This document shows positions 33,011-45,900 of a stretch of DNA of 64,000 nucleotides, one piece after another. Numbering within the stretch: position 1 is the first letter of the stretch; each line of letters starts with the position of its first letter. This DNA comes from Hyparrhenia diplandra (Eukaryota; Streptophyta; Magnoliopsida; Poales; Poaceae): assembly GCA_015847255.1 (NCBI GenBank), contig JADLZK010009382.1:310001-374000 (forward strand), read 5' to 3'. Both the position numbers and the translations under genes were made by a program. A model generated the notes under the pieces. It was not told the DNA's origin. It ran no database searches and saw nothing but the letters and a program-made list of their open reading frames with translations.

Positions 33011-33564
33011 TTGCGAAGGTAGCCGCGTAGAGCAGCGGCGTCCCCTATTTCTCTTGGTGCGAGGCTCGCGTGATTTTAAGGCAGCCCGTGAAAAACGGGC
33101 GCCCCCTATTTCTCTTAGTGCTAAACTCGCATGTCTTTGTGGAGGTAGCCGCGCAAAACAAATGGCGCCCCCTATTTTTCTTAGTGCGAGACTCGCATGT
33201 CTTTGCGGAGGTAGCCGCGTGAAACAGCGACGTCCCCTATTTCTCTTAGTGCGAGACTCGCGTGTCTTTGCGGAGGTAGCTGCGTGAAACAGCGGTGTCC
33301 CCTATTTCTCTTAGTGCGAAACTCGCATGTCTTTGCGGAGGTAGCCGCGTGAAACAGCGGCGTCCCCTATTTTTCTTAGTGCGAGACTCGCATGTCTTTT
33401 TGCGGAGGTAGCCGCGTGAAACAAATGGCGGCGCCCCCTATTTCTCTTAGTGCGAGACTCGTGTCTTTGCGGAGGTAGTAGCGTGGAAACGGCGGTGTCC
33501 CCTATTTCTCTTAGTGCGAGACTCGCGTGTCTTTTGCGGAGGTAGCCGCGTGAAACAGCGGCGC
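33011..33564. repeat. Minisatellite array, ~64-bp unit, about 8.5 copies
   Basis: Each unit contains cggaggtagccgcgtgaaac, then agcggcgtcccctatttctc, then ttagtgcgagactcgc and atgtctttg. Unit length varies from about 61 to 68 bp by small indels. The array lies in the untranslated region between pol and the 3' end of the element. Confidence 0.92.
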
Positions 33565-34540
33565 TTGCTGCTTTTTATTGCATGATTTGCTTTACATAGT
33601 TGCGTCGGGCGCCGGAGGGCTTTCTAGTTCTGAGGGTTCCCTGTTGAAGCTTCGCGTTGATGCGAGGCGCCCCTTGCGTTCCCGCGAGCCCACGACTCAT
33701 CGCCCGTAAACGGGACGTGGACGACCGTCGCGCCTTGGTGGAGCTCTTGTGGGAGGTGCCTTGCGGGGATGGGTCGCCTGCGTTCAAGACGCCCGTCCTC
33801 GCTTGATGGCGACACTACGGGTTGTCGCAGCCGGCGGCCGCCTCTCGCGTTCATGTCCGTGGTCGCGCCCCGTCCTCCCTCCGGAACTTTGACCCCTTTG
33901 GTGGAGTTGCCCACGGGAGGATGTTACATTCTCCATTGTGGTATCTCCTCCGCAGGGGTCTCCGCACCGTGTTGGCTGGGTCCCGCGCGAGGTGTTCCTG
34001 GGCAGCTGGCATATGTGGTTGCGGAGGGCCGAAATGCTCTAGTTTGTCTGCATTTGGCCTTTGTTGGGCTGCGGAGATTTGGATGTTTCGCTGCCTCGGG
34101 GGCACCTGTAGCGCTGTTGCTCTTCATTGCACTTCGCGGTCTACCACGGCGGGTCGGGCTCTGTTTACATTTTCCATTGTGGTACCTTCGCTGGGCTGGG
34201 GGTTCTGGGTTTCGAAGGTATCCTAGCGTTTGCTCTGTAGGATCGGGGCTTGGCTAGGGGTGGTGGCATGGTGGCGTGTGCGACTTGTTGCTGCACTCTT
34301 CCTATCATGGGACTTGTGAGGGTTGGGGGTCTGGTTTTATAGTGCTCCCAGGGGGGTGATTTCTGGTGCTGGTTGGTTGTCATGAATGCTTGGCGTAGTT
34401 ATGGCTTGTAGGTCGAGTAGATACCGCCCTTGGTAGGTGATGGAGTTAAGGCTTGTACGGCGGAGGTCTTGTCCTTGATAGGTGGAGTTAAGGCTTGTAC
34501 GGGCGGAGGTCTCTATCCGGGTCCCTCGGTCGCTTCGTGC

Positions 34541-35049
34541 CTCCGTGGGTCTCATGCTCGGAGAGCGCGGGGCGGCTTCATTGCGAGCCCCTGGCGGAGG
34601 TGCCATGGTGCCCGGCTTTTTGCGCGCCTCCGCGGGTCTCATACTCGGAGAGCGCGGGGCGTCTTTTGCGAAGCCCCGGGCGGAGATGCTGTGGTGCCCG
34701 CTTTTTGTGCGCCTCCCGCTGGGTCTCATACTCGGAGAGCACGGGGCTTTATTGCGAAGCCCCGGCGGAGATGCCCGTGGCGCCCGTCTTTTTGTGCGCC
34801 TCGCGGGTCTCATACTCGGAGAGCGCGGGCCAGGGTGAGCTGCGAGGCCTCGGGCGGAGATGCCGGCGCCCGTCTTTTTTGTGCGCCCGCGGGTCTCATA
34901 CTCGGAGAGCTGGGCGGGCTTTATTGCGAGCCCGGGCGAGATGCCGGGGGCGCCGTTTTTGTGCGCCTCCGCGGGTCTCATACTCGGAGAGCGTGGGGGC
35001 GGCTTCATTGCGAAGGCCTCGGGCGGAGGGTGCCGTGGCGCCCGTCTTT
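34541..35049. repeat. Minisatellite array, ~86-bp unit, about 6 copies
   Basis: Units start gggtctcatactcggagagc and contain gcgaagccccgggcggagatg and cccgtctttttgtgcgcctc-like text. On the minus strand it reads as repeated SEYETRG in short ORFs, and on the plus strand as several overlapping ORFs of 64-216 codons. These are by-products of the repeat. Confidence 0.9.
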
Positions 35050-35369
35050 GTTGAAGGGGTACTCTTAGTTGGTTTGGCTAAGCCGGGGGTGCAGCCTTGC
35101 GCCGCCCCCTCGAGCGTGGTCAATCCTCCCACCGCCAGCCGATGAGGGTGGGCGGACGCCGGCCAGCCCCTTCCCGATCGAGCCCGATTTGACGTTGTTC
35201 GATATTTGGGGAACTAACCCGCATGTATTAGATCTTGGTGCCGCCTCATTAAAAAACCTTGCCCCCTTCGCAAGGAAAAAAAGAGCAGCCCGGATTGTTC
35301 TCGTTTTGACTTGAAAGAAAAAAAGAAAGGTAAAAAAGGTCGGAGCCCTACAACTCGCGAGTGCTTAGT

Positions 35370-36400
35370 ACATTGCACCGCTTAGGGGTAGTATTTGGCG
35401 GAGGTCGCCGACGCTCCATGTGTGGGGGGAGGTCGTGGCCTTCGAGGTCTTGCGGGTGGAAGGAGCCGGGCCTTGTGGACTTGGTGATGAGGTAAGGGCT
35501 CGCCCATTTGGCGGCGAATTTGCCCGCCATCTTCGCGATTCTCGCTTCCTCGACAGACTAAGTCTCCAACGGAGATCGCGGCGGAGGTGGATTTTCTTGT
35601 TCCTCCATCTTGTGGTTTCCTCCCGGTAGGCGCGGAGGTTTGAGGACGGCCATGTTTCTTGTTTCTTCGAGGAGGTCTTTTGCGCGCGCTTCTAGTTTCG
35701 GGGGCTTTGGTGACCCTTGGCGACGCATGCTTCAGTTCTTCCGAGGACGGCCTCTTCTCCGAATAGGAGCTTGAATGGCGTGAACTTGGTCGCGCGGCTT
35801 TCGGAGTTGTTGTGTGACCACACCACCGGAGTGAGCTCCTTCGCCCATTTTCCCGCGGCTTGGCGTGGATCTTGCCGATGCCCTCGCAAGATTATGCCAT
35901 TGGCTCTTTCGACAAGCCCGTTAGATAGGGGTGCCTTTACGGAGGCGGTGTATTTGGGTCCCTATTTGGTGGCGTAACCGCTTGAAACCTTCGCTATCGA
36001 ATTGGGTGCCATTGTCAATCGTGGATGCTTCGCTGGGTCCCGGGCGACAAACGACTGGCGCGGAAGAACTTTTGTACTGAAAAGCGAGGGTTATGCTTGC
36101 AGGGGCGGGCCTCGATCCATTTGGTGAAATATTTCGACCGCCACTATTTGCGAGCGGAGGTTCCCGGAGCCGGTGGCATAGGTCCGATGAGGTCGATTGC
36201 CCATCGCTGAAGGGGCCGGTGGGGCGAGATGAGGGTTGTCTGAGCCCCCGGCTTGTTGGAGTGGTGTCTTTGTCCACCGGCACCCTTCGCGGCGCTTTAC
36301 TAGTTCTCAGAAGCGCCGTTGAGTGCCGTTGGCCAATAGAACCCTTGCACGAACACCTTCCCACTAGGGCTCAGGGTCGTTGTGCGAGCCGCAGATGCCT
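35370..36400 (-). pseudogene. Integrase region of the Tat-type pol
   Basis: On the minus strand IDNGTQFDSEGF is encoded at 35984-36020, the second-Asp region of a retroviral-type integrase core. Further downstream is WAKELTPVVWSHN, then KFTPFKLLFGEEAV (35692-35889), the typical Gypsy integrase C-terminal segment. Upstream sequence to about 36400 should hold the zinc-binding domain and the first part of the core, but it is split over several frames. Pol probably ends near 35370. Integrase after RNase H fixes the Ty3/Gypsy assignment. Confidence 0.75.
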
Positions 36401-38500
36401 TCGTGGATCTCCGCTAGGATGGCGCGTCCTTCGCCCGTGGATATACATTTGAGCCAAGGTGCGGTAACGGAGGCTTTGTACAGCTTGTCGCCCATCGCGA
36501 TAACCTCGGACCTTCGCTCGACCCTCTTCTCGCTTCTTCTTCGTGGATTGTGGCTCGAAGAGGCCCTTTATGAATGCTAAGATCGGGGCTCTCCAGTCTT
36601 CGGCTGTAGATGGCGCCGACCGATTTCGGAGGCGGGTCGTGTTCTTGGACGGCGGGGTTGTATAGTATTTCGTGAAACACGTCCTTGGGGAGGGGCTCCG
36701 CATGTGGCTGCAGCAACCGCAAGCTCGTCGGCCGGCTCTCCGTTGTCTCGTCCCGATATGGTTTTGGTTGTGACCCCGAGAAAGAAAGCCTCCGCCTTGG
36801 CGTAGCCTTGCCAAATATTTTCGCAGTTCGGGGTGCCCCGCTCATGTCTTTCTCTCGCTTGCTTCGAGACCACCTCCGAAGTCGGTTTTGATGACGGCCC
36901 TTCGCGCCGACATCGCGGAGCTTGTTGAGGGGCAGGAGCACGGCTTCGTATTCGCCGTGTTGTTTGTGCACTAGAACTCAAGTCTGGCCGCGATCTCGCT
37001 TTGACCCCGGGGGAGGTGATGATGGCTGCGATGCCGCTCCGCTGGCCCCCAGTTCGTCGGTGTGTGCCTGTCCATATCGGGTCCAGGTTAGCTGCTTGGT
37101 TGAAGGTGTCGGGGTCCAATCCAGCGAGAAAATCTGCGAGGGCCCGAGATTTGATGGCTGTTCGCAACGAATCTTTTGGCATGGTCTCCGATCTCGATTG
37201 CCCACTTCGCTATCCCGCCCGCCACTACGGATTTCTGAATATGTTGTCAAGGGGGAAGCTCGAAGGTACGGGTGATCTCGCGGTGCACGAAGTAGTGCTT
37301 GAGTTTTCTCGCCGCCAAGACCATCGCAGATGCTACCTTCTCAAGCTCGATGTGTAATTCAGCTTGGGCCCTTCGAGGGTTTCGGAAACATAATAGATTG
37401 GTGCTTGCTTTGATTGGTGCCCTTCGCTTGTTTCCCTTGATAAGCACGGTGACGCGGGCGGTGATGCGGCGACATATAAAAGGAGCCCTTCGCCAAAGTT
37501 GTGGGGGTGGCGAGTGGTAAGATTCTCGAGGTAGCGTTTGAGATCTTCGAAGGCTTCTTGTTGCGGAAGTCCCCAATCAAACAACTCCGTGCTCTTCGGT
37601 GTTTGAAAAAAAACGGTAGTGCGCGTTCGCCGATCCGGAGATGAACCCGCTCGGGGCTGCGAGGCGTCCCGTGAGCCTTTGGACTGACTTTTCGTTCTTT
37701 GGAGGCTCCATCGCGGTGATTGCCGCGATCTTGGAGGGGTTGGTTTCGATTCCCTTGGATCGACACCGGGCAGCCAAGCAACTCTCCTTTGCTCACGAAC
37801 ACGCACTTGGCGGGGTTTAGTTTTGCCTCCGGCCTCGCGGAGCTTGGACGAAGGTTCTCTGTAGGTCCGTTATGTGGTCTTCTCTCGCCTTGCTCGGACT
37901 ACAAGGTCATCAACATACGCGGAGATTGCGCTATCATCCCTGAACACCTCCGTCATCTTGCGCGAAGGACGAGCCGGCGTTGCGGAGGCCCCCGGCCATT
38001 CTCTCGAAACAAGGTATGTCGAAGGGTGTTATGAAACTGGTCTTCTCCTCATCCGCTTTTTGTTCATCCAGATTTGATGGTATCAGGGAGAAGCAGTCCG
38101 GAGGGGATAATCTTTCACACCCGCCGCTGGCGCCGACAAAGGGAGCCGATTCGCGGCGGCGGAAATCGTCCTTCGGGCGGTGCTTTGTTAAGACCGGTGA
38201 AATCGACGCACATTCTCCATCACGGTGGGCTCGTGCGTCGCCCTTGCCGAGGCTAGCCTTCTTCACCATGACGACGTTGGATAACGGGTGGGGTATTTAA
38301 TGGGCGGATGACCTCCGCATCCGCAGGCGGTTCACCCTCACTTTGTCCGCTATTCTTCTTTCGTCCGGCATCTTGCGGAGCTTGTTTTACCGGGTGGCAT
38401 CGGGTCTTATGTTGAGGTGGTGCTCGATGAGGTCTCGACCGACACCCTCGTAGATCTTCCGCGGACCATGCGAATACATCGGAGTTCTCGCGAGGCACCG
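36400..38500 (-). pseudogene. Reverse transcriptase and RNase H region of the Tat-type pol
   Basis: The catalytic box of reverse transcriptase is encoded on the minus strand at 37887-37924 as DSAISAYVDDLVV. RNase H-type sequence (GIAAIITSPGVK, then a segment like VIKTDSEVVSKQA) is encoded at about 37060-36840. The region is interrupted by many small indels, so the domains appear in alternating frames (ORFs at 36371-37182, 37247-37806 and 37934-38269). Confidence 0.75.
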
Positions 38501-38899
38501 GAGTAATTCTCGCCGAGGCCGGGTCAAGGTCGCGCAGAGATGGTTACCTCTTTGTCGGGGTCGAAACCGAAGAGTCGAGCCTTCCTTGTCTCTTCGGCCG
38601 GGAGGGCTCGGTGGTAAGGCTCGCGACGCCCTCCGGACGATTCTCTTGCCTTTCTCGGGCTGTTGCTCAAGGTTATGGACATTACTGCCGCCCGAGCTAC
38701 GGCCCCCTCCGCGCGTTCCTTGCGGCGTTACGGTCTCCAAAGACAGCGATGATGCCGCCCGGAGGGCATTTTCATGCAGGTAGGTAGCTTCGGGTGAAGC
38801 ACCGCATCGAACGCAGCGTTGAGTGACCCCGCGACCGAAGATGGCATTGTAGTTGTAATATATGTCCACCACATCGAAGGTTATGTTCTCGATGCGTGA

Positions 38900-39200
38900 A
38901 TAGGATCCTTTCCGAAGGAGACCGGCAAGGTGATCTTTCCAATGGTTGCCACCCCCGCCCCTCCGAAGCCGAGAGAGCGGATTTCGGTGGGCTGCGATAA
39001 GCTTCTATCGAGACCCATCTTGTCGAAGGTTGGGGGCGAAACAGGATGTCGGCGGAGCTACCGTATCGACTAGTATCCTCAGGTTACCGTCCACCCTCCG
39101 ATGTTGGTGTCGGCGACCATCGCATCGGTGTGAGGGTAGTCCTTAAGCTTCATGTCACCCGGCTACCGAAGGTGATCGGGATGCGACCACCGATCAATTG
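38900..39200 (-). pseudogene. Aspartic protease region of the Tat-type element
   Basis: At about 39085-39040 the minus strand encodes RILVDT, then after a one-base shift the S-A-D-I segment of a retropepsin active site, followed by a Phe-rich stretch and MGLDRSLSQPTEIRSLGFGG-like sequence. One active-site Asp suits a retroviral-type protease acting as a dimer. The frameshift lies inside the active-site motif. Confidence 0.55.
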
Positions 39201-39299
39201 CGATGTGGACCCTCGCGCCTACATGATGGACCCTTCGGTAGTGCTCTTTTTCTTGGGCGTTTGTTGCCATGGTCTTCGTTGGAGCCCCGGTGATTGCGA

Positions 39300-41230
39300 G
39301 GGATGACTCCCGAACGACGAAGTTCGGCTTGCCGACTATTGTCGTATTTCTTGTTTGACGGGTGGGTGCGGAGTTGGGGAAGGCTGGTAGCGGTGGTGGT
39401 GGTGGCGGGGGGCGTGATTAGGGTAGCTGGGTTGCGGGGCTCGGGGGGGTGTGAGACCGTGTAGTCTTGGTGGTAGTAGCGAGGGCGGTGCTGGTTGAGG
39501 CCGCCTTGTGGAAAGCGGGGTAGTGGAAGCCTGGGTGATTTGGGGGCTCCGTGAATCGAAGGGGTGAACGTATAGTGGGCGGGGCGGGCGTTCTTGGTTT
39601 CCTTGTGTGATTGATCTCGCCTCACGAGGGTTTCGCGAAGCTAGCTCTCGTCCATCGCTTCTTTCCCCTTGGCGAAGTATGGGCATTGCTTGGTATAGTG
39701 GTTTTTTGCCCTCTCCGATGAGTGGCGAGTAGGGCTGTCTTTGCGTGAGGTCCGATCTTTGTTGTCTTGGTTTGGCCCGGGGTTCTTGGCGGGTTGTTTG
39801 GTCTTGGAGGTGGCTGGTTAGGTTTTTGCCCCATCGGGAGGGTTGTTGTCTATGGCGCCCACTCTCGCGGCGTCGGCTGGGGTAGCTGTCTCCGCGTGAG
39901 GGGCGGGATGTTTGGTATTGACTCTGCGCGGAGGTCGGAAGGACTCCACCTTCGCCTTGTGATTTGTTGTCGGCTCTGCGATATTTGTCCATTATCTCAT
40001 GCAGTTCGCCGGTGTCTTTGGCTGCCTTCGCTCGATCTTTGAATGACAGGGCCCTGGGCGGATGCATGCAACCGCCGCCATGATGACGCGCTCGATCGGA
40101 GACCCCCTCCGTCCTGGCTTTGGTTTGGAGGAACCTTCGCCACCATTCCGCAGTGGTTCGGTTGGGCTTCGCACGACGTTCGGGAGCTCCGCGGCCGTTG
40201 ATCGGCTTCGAGTCTACACCTTTGAAGTTTGCCACGGAGGGCGGCTCGCAGTGTCGACCGGGACCGATGGTGTTCGGTGGTAGGGTGCAATACCAAGATT
40301 GGGCCACTCCCTTTGCTATGATCACAAACGACTTGGCCATGGTGGAATGATCCCCCACCGCTTCTACCGCCGCCAGTAGCTCATGATAAACCGTGGGGTC
40401 GGTGACCGCCGTATCTTGGTAAATGTTGAGGGCTATAGGACGGAGGCCACTCCGCGATCCGGAGGGCGAGGATAGTGGAGATTTGGGGTCATAGTGGGGT
40501 CTTATTGCCGGTGGTGGGCGGGGTGGGTGCTCAATGGCATCGCCGAGATCTTTGGGGTGGGGCTGGTTGATGCGAAGGGCGGCGAAGGGGTGGCTTTGCG
40601 ACGGGCGGCCGGTTTGGTTTCGCGGTGGTGGCGGGGTTGATGGAGGCGGGGCTTGCCAGGAGTTGGGAACCCGCGGGTGGTTCTTGGGTTGCGCCGCCCA
40701 CCCCCTGACTTCCTCGCGACCGCCACGAAGTTGTCGGGTTGATCCATGCTAACCTCGATCCGGCGGCCTCGGCTCGGCTCCCCTGGCGTCCGCGGCGCCG
40801 CCTCCGATCCGAGGGCTGCTGCCGGCCTTCTCTTTTTTCGCGATCTGATCTTGTAGGGCCTCCGAGCTTGCTCCTTGCTCGGGTTTTTTTCGCCTCTTCA
40901 TCCTCCGTAGCGCTCTCTAGGAGCCCTTCGAGCGGGTCTACGGGGTTTGCTCGGGTCGGAGACCCTGTGCCACTCGGTTCTTTGGACCACCGCCCCTCGG
41001 CCCCTATGGAGCGCCGCCTTGTTGGGCGTTAGGGCCTTCTTCCTGGTGACCTCCGAGCATCGGAATGACCAGGAGGGTCCGAGATGACGGGTCCCCCTCG
41101 TTACCGCAGCCGGCGCTGAGTGCCGGGTTGTGCGGTGACCGCTTGCCGATCGCTTGATGGGTTCGATCTCACGGGGTCCCCCTTGGGGGCGGGTTGCCCC
41201 CGCCGCGTCGCAGCGTACGCTCGGCGAGTG
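39300..41230 (-). pseudogene. gag region of the Tat-type element
   Basis: On the minus strand, 40358-40200 encodes MAKSFVIIAKGVAQSWYCTL, matching the retrotransposon gag core (xxAxxFxxxLxGxAxxWY). Further on is a basic, Pro/Arg/Gln-rich region with a stretch like KNHYTKQCPYFAKG near 39700-39660, where a nucleic-acid-binding Cys/His segment would lie. The N-terminal limit is uncertain. Confidence 0.6.
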
Positions 41231-41258
41231 ATCGCATACCCGGGCTTTTCGTGTCGGT

Positions 41259-41277
41259 CCCCCACGGACGGGCGCTA
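41259..41277 (-). other. Primer-binding site, probably tRNA-Asp
   Basis: Reading the minus strand from 41277: TAGCGCCCGTCCGTGGGGG. It begins at the inner LTR border and resembles TGGCGCCGTCGCCGGGG, complementary to the 3' end of plant tRNA-Asp, with a few mismatches or indels. Confidence 0.5.
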
Positions 41278-42063
41278 AGCGGGGGGTCGCTCCCGCCCCT
41301 TTACCTTCGCTCCTGAGGGGGCGGAAAGGGGGAGGGCTTTCCGAGGGTGAGACAATATGACGAGTGAGGCGCGAGGCGGCCTCCGAGCGGCTCGACCGCC
41401 GGCGTGCCGTTGGGTCGGGTCGATCGGAGGGCGCCGGGCCCCGAAAGTGAAGCGGATACTTCACGTGGGGGGCGGGACAAGAACCGGTGGAAAAATGAGT
41501 AAATGGCCATTGAACTAGCCAACAACCGATCCCTTTCCTAGTGCTGTGCAGGGTATTTATAGGAATTCAAGGGTTGGGAGGGGCTGATTTACAATTTGGT
41601 ACATGGTAGGTTGGGGAATAGACGCTTACAATCGGCCCTCACGGGGGCAAGCTAGTAACAAACCGCATGTGGTCGGTATGGGGAAAACACATGTGACTTC
41701 CCGCTTTGGGAGTCGTAGGGTTTCCTTGCGCCGGCCGCCGGTCCCGTGTGCTCCGCGGAGGAGGGGGCTGCTTCGGGGGGCCCCTCCGCCGGCCTTCCTT
41801 GCCTTTGTTCTTGGGAGGGGTCCCATCGCTAGGAGACCTCTTCGCCGCCGCACATCACCTTACGGGCCGTCATTCCCTTGGCTTCGACCGCCGACCGGGG
41901 GACCGCCGGACGGAGGGGTGGCTTTCGCCGTTCATGCCCGGCGAAGGGACCTCCGCCGCCGGACCCGCAAGACTTCACACTTTTTTGCTTGACAAGAATT
42001 AGTTCTTGGCCTCCTTGTTGAGAGGCTGTGGAGTCGGGTTGGCTAGGGTTGCCCTCCCCAACA
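41278..42063 (-). repeat. 5' LTR of the Tat-type element
   Basis: A 786-bp LTR that pairs with 27230-28026. The outer end is perfect (CCCCAACA on the plus strand). The inner end is altered (AGCGGGGGG instead of TGTGGGGG). Confidence 0.88.
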
Positions 42064-42067
42064 TGAA

Positions 42068-42180
42068 TGGCATCGGTCACTCCAAAATCTAGATCTAACA
42101 TGATGAAAAACCGAGAAGAACAACAAGTCTAAGAGGCATCAATCTCCATGGCACCGATCACTCCAAAATTAGATCTCTTG
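42068..42180 (+). repeat. Direct repeat of ~30 bp upstream of the FRS gene
   Basis: ggcatcggtcactccaaaat followed by ctagatct at 42069-42096 recurs as ggcaccgatcactccaaaat followed by tagatct at 42150-42176. Confidence 0.7.
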
Positions 42181-42518
42181 CTCTACACCCTATTTAGATC
42201 CCAATTAAACCTCCCCGTACAATCGAATAATGTTCAATCAATGTAACACGCGCTCTAACACATGACAGGCGAGATTAGATGCAAGAGACACAACACCTAG
42301 TATAGAAAAATGCCTTGCCAAGAAATAGACCAACACCACCCGATGATGACTATAAGACCACAGAACCTACCGTAAATAATGCATCCCTCAACAACCTCGG
42401 CTTAACGAGGAACCACAACTAGCAATGTGATGACTATTCCGGCCGAGTTCCATCCGGATCCATATAACACCTAGCAGGCATAATCACAGATTAAGCACAA
42501 TTAGACACATAGGTTCAA

Positions 42519-42827
42519 ATGTATGCTCAATCACGGGGAAAACCCAACTCACAATTTCATTTCAATATGCGAGGTTTCAAAAGAAAAAGGTTTCCAAAGA
42601 TGGAAGGTCAAGGTTATTCAAGTGAGATGGCTTTTCCGGATCCAGAGAAGATAATGCAAAGTGCAACCGACACAATTATCGAGATGACATCAACAACAAA
42701 TTGGACACGGTATGGTGCCAAACAGAAAACCGACGAGACTAGTGCATTAACATTTCCCTTTAGTAAATGCCCTTGGAATTGTATGCTAATTCTTGAAACA
42801 TTTTTATTTGCGGGGTGCCACAATTGA
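42519..42827 (+). CDS. Possible 5' exon of the FRS gene
   Basis: A 102-codon ORF (MYAQSRGKPNSQFHFNMRGF, later EKIMQSATDTIIEMTSTTNW) lies just upstream of the candidate FRS exons. No domain is recognised. Its position and codon-like composition make it a possible leader exon, but no splice link is proven. Confidence 0.25.
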   Translation: MYAQSRGKPNSQFHFNMRGFKRKRFPKMEGQGYSSEMAFPDPEKIMQSATDTIIEMTSTTNWTRYGAKQKTDETSALTFPFSKCPWNCMLILETFLFAGCHN

Positions 42828-42990
42828 GAGTTATTACAACTTCCAGTCAAGCATTGTAAACCCAAACTACCATCATGAGGTAAATTATTGCATAATGACA
42901 ATTAGACCACTGCAGACTAATATAGTTGCAATTTCAACTATTGATACTTGCAATTATTGGTACTTGACATGACTTACTATAAATGCACAG

Positions 42991-45900
42991 GAAGATGTAA
43001 CAATTGGAGAAGGCACCTCGATTGCACAAGACCAACCTGAAATACAGATGAATGTAAGTATACAAGTCTTTCTTGTAATAGTCAATTTGACAAACATATT
43101 TGGGAATCAAACCCTCCATAATTATACTTCATATGCAGGAAATGAATCCAGATTTGGGAATGAATCCAGAAGGCTACTACAGTTTTGATTCCACAGTTCA
43201 AAATGTGATGGGCACAAACCAAGGCATTGGCAATGCAAGTTCTACTCATGAGGTAAAATACAAAAACAACCTATAGCAAATTATCACTAGCAAACTTACA
43301 GTGATACTAACTCATATTTGATTCGCAAAAAACAGAATATATTGACAATGACAATGAACTACAAAGAACGGTGGACAAGGGCTTCAAATGCAAACACAAA
43401 ATGTGAGATCACTTCAAGCATATAGAGTTTTTAGAAATAAATAGGGAGATAAATATGTACAACTCAATTCTAACAGTGAATCCAATTATTTGCGGGTTGT
43501 AACATCTCGGGGAGGAACAGGACTATGTTACGTCACGAGGGGTGGAACAAATTACACAAGCCTAATGAACCAAGTCATATCTAATGCAAATTTTTCAACA
43601 AATCAGAATTACAATCATATAATGTCCGAAGAGATGTCAGGGAGTTTCATGGACATGATGAATGAAATAGTTGGAGGAGAGGTATTTACTAGTTACTCTC
43701 TCTATATACATACTAGACTGTTGTCAATCATTTTGGATGCAAACGCACGACACTTACTATTACATTATAGAAATGATTGTAACGAAGGACATTTTGTGCT
43801 TACCTTTTTCAAAACAGAACCAGATGTTCATAACCACTAGCAGAATCCAAGAGGCACCACAAGAACAGTCAGACATCCTGCATAATGATGGTTCAGATCA
43901 ATTCTCAGAGTTTGCCTTTCAAGGAACCATGAATCATCAACAAGTGGAAGATGAGCAAGGCAATCAAGCACCACAACAAGGGATGAGCACAGATGTACAA
44001 GAGCGGCTAAATGGCAGTGAAGAGATGGGCTCAAATACTATAGCACAATCGAGAAGAGCTCAACAAAATTCGATTGAGGATGAAAGCATAAGGGCAGCAC
44101 AAAGTTTGTCTCAGAAACATGCAAGCAAACATGTTCCTCACTTAAACATGACATTTGAAATAGAAGAGGAAGCATATCAATTCTACAATGACTATGCCTT
44201 CATAGTAGGATTCTCAATCACAAGAGTTAACTCATACATATGCAAAAATAAGAAAAGCGAGGACTATGAGAAGGTTACGGGACCGACACTAAAGTGTGGG
44301 GAGAGGGGTAAGACAAATCAGCAAGACATCCTAGTTGTTGAAGGAGTGCAAAGCCAGATCCCAGGTGTTCATGGACTGCAAAGTCAGATCCCCCATTCTG
44401 GGGAGTGCAAAGTAAAAAGGAAGAACAAGAAGAGGATATCGGCACACCTCCAACACCAAACCGGGTGCCAAATCAAGCAGGAAAACCAAGACACCGATTG
44501 CCAGACATCGCCCGGTGAATGTGTGATCACAAAAGTGTATGGTTTATGGAGAGTCACTAGGCTCAATCTAGAGCATAATCATCCATTTGCAAATGAAAAT
44601 TAGAAGAGCAAGCTCCAATCACATAATAGGATGATGAAATGGAGAAGGAGCTTATAGCAACATTCAACAAAGTGAACTTAGAAGACGTAAAAAAATAATG
44701 GCAGTACTATCTTACTTAAGAAACAATGTTACACCATTTAACAAGAAGCATATAAGCAATGAGAAGACAAGGATACACAAGGAAAACGCAGACAACGACA
44801 TGCAGCAAGTATATGACTGGTTCACAAAAAAGCTGAATGAAGATTCAAGGTTTTACTACAAGTTCTCGATGAGAGAACAACAAGGTGAAGAACATCTTTC
44901 GGGCTAATGGCAATAGCGTAAGGTACTACGAAGGTCGGAGGCTGCGTCAGCTTTGACACAACATACAATACAGACAAATACAACATGAAATTTGCACCAA
45001 TTGTGGGCATCACTGGGCATGGAGAGAACTGCCTATTTGGTTGTGCATTCATTAGGGACGAGACAACTGAGGGTTTTGAGTGGCTATTTACAACATTGCT
45101 GGAATGCATGGGAGGAAAACACCCCAGAACAATAATCACAGATCAGGATCTAGCCATGAAGGCAGCTATCAAAAACATCCTACCCCACACAGTCCATAGG
45201 AACTGCTACTTCCACATTGCCAAGAAAGTGCAGGAAAAGGGGGAAGGGTATTTAACACAGAGAGGAATAAGGACCTACATCCTGACCTATTTGACATCCT
45301 TAGAAACTCTATTACTATACCAGAGTTTGAAACAATGTACCAACAACTGCCACAAAAGTATGACATTGCTGGGTTCAGATACATATATGACATGTGGGAG
45401 TTCAGGCATAATTTTGTTCCATGTTACTTCAAGCACAACTTTTTACCATTCATCAATACAACAGCTAGAAGTGAAGGAACTAATTCACTGTTCAAAATGG
45501 ATGTCAAGCCTAGGTATAGTGTCATGAGGTTTATGAATGAGTTCCAAAGAATATCGATGACACTGAAAAAGAAAGCAAACAGGTACAAGACTTTTGAAAC
45601 AAGATCAAAGCCCAAGTACATTTCAAAGTTATGAATTTGAAAGGCAATTTGGAAAGCTATACAACGAAAAGATCTTCTTCAAGTTTCAAAGATGAGCTCA
45701 CAAAGTCTACACAATTTCTATTTGAAGAAATTCAGAGAAACCATGCCTATGCACGGTCTACAAATCTGAGTATCATAGGTACCATGAGTACAGAACAAGA
45801 AAGTACATTGTGCTCCTTGACTTACCAAACAAACTCTATTCATGCATTTGTTGCATATTTGAAAAAAGATGGTATACTATCTTTGCCACATCATCAAGGT

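Larger units (their letters stand above)
27230..42063 (-). mobile_element. Complete Ty3/Gypsy Tat-type LTR retrotransposon, 14.8 kb
   Basis: Two LTRs (27230-28026 and about 41278-42063) enclose 13.2 kb and are flanked by a 5-bp target duplication TGAAT (27225-27229 and 42064-42068). On the minus strand the order is 5' LTR, primer-binding site, gag, protease, reverse transcriptase, RNase H, integrase, then a long region with minisatellites and an antisense ORF, then the 3' LTR. Pol order with integrase last places it in Ty3/Gypsy. An extra antisense ORF plus long internal minisatellites are features of the Tat lineage (Grande/Ogre/Retand relatives). Coding frames carry many 1-2 nt indels, so it is either non-autonomous or poorly sequenced. 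It sits upstream of the FRS gene. Confidence 0.88.

Noticed and set aside
33011..33564. CRISPR-like appearance of regularly spaced repeats
   Set aside because: Units are contiguous tandem copies without unique spacers, inside a eukaryotic retrotransposon.
34430..35145. ORFs of 118-223 codons on both strands
   Set aside because: They are repeated readings of the 86-bp minisatellite, not genes.
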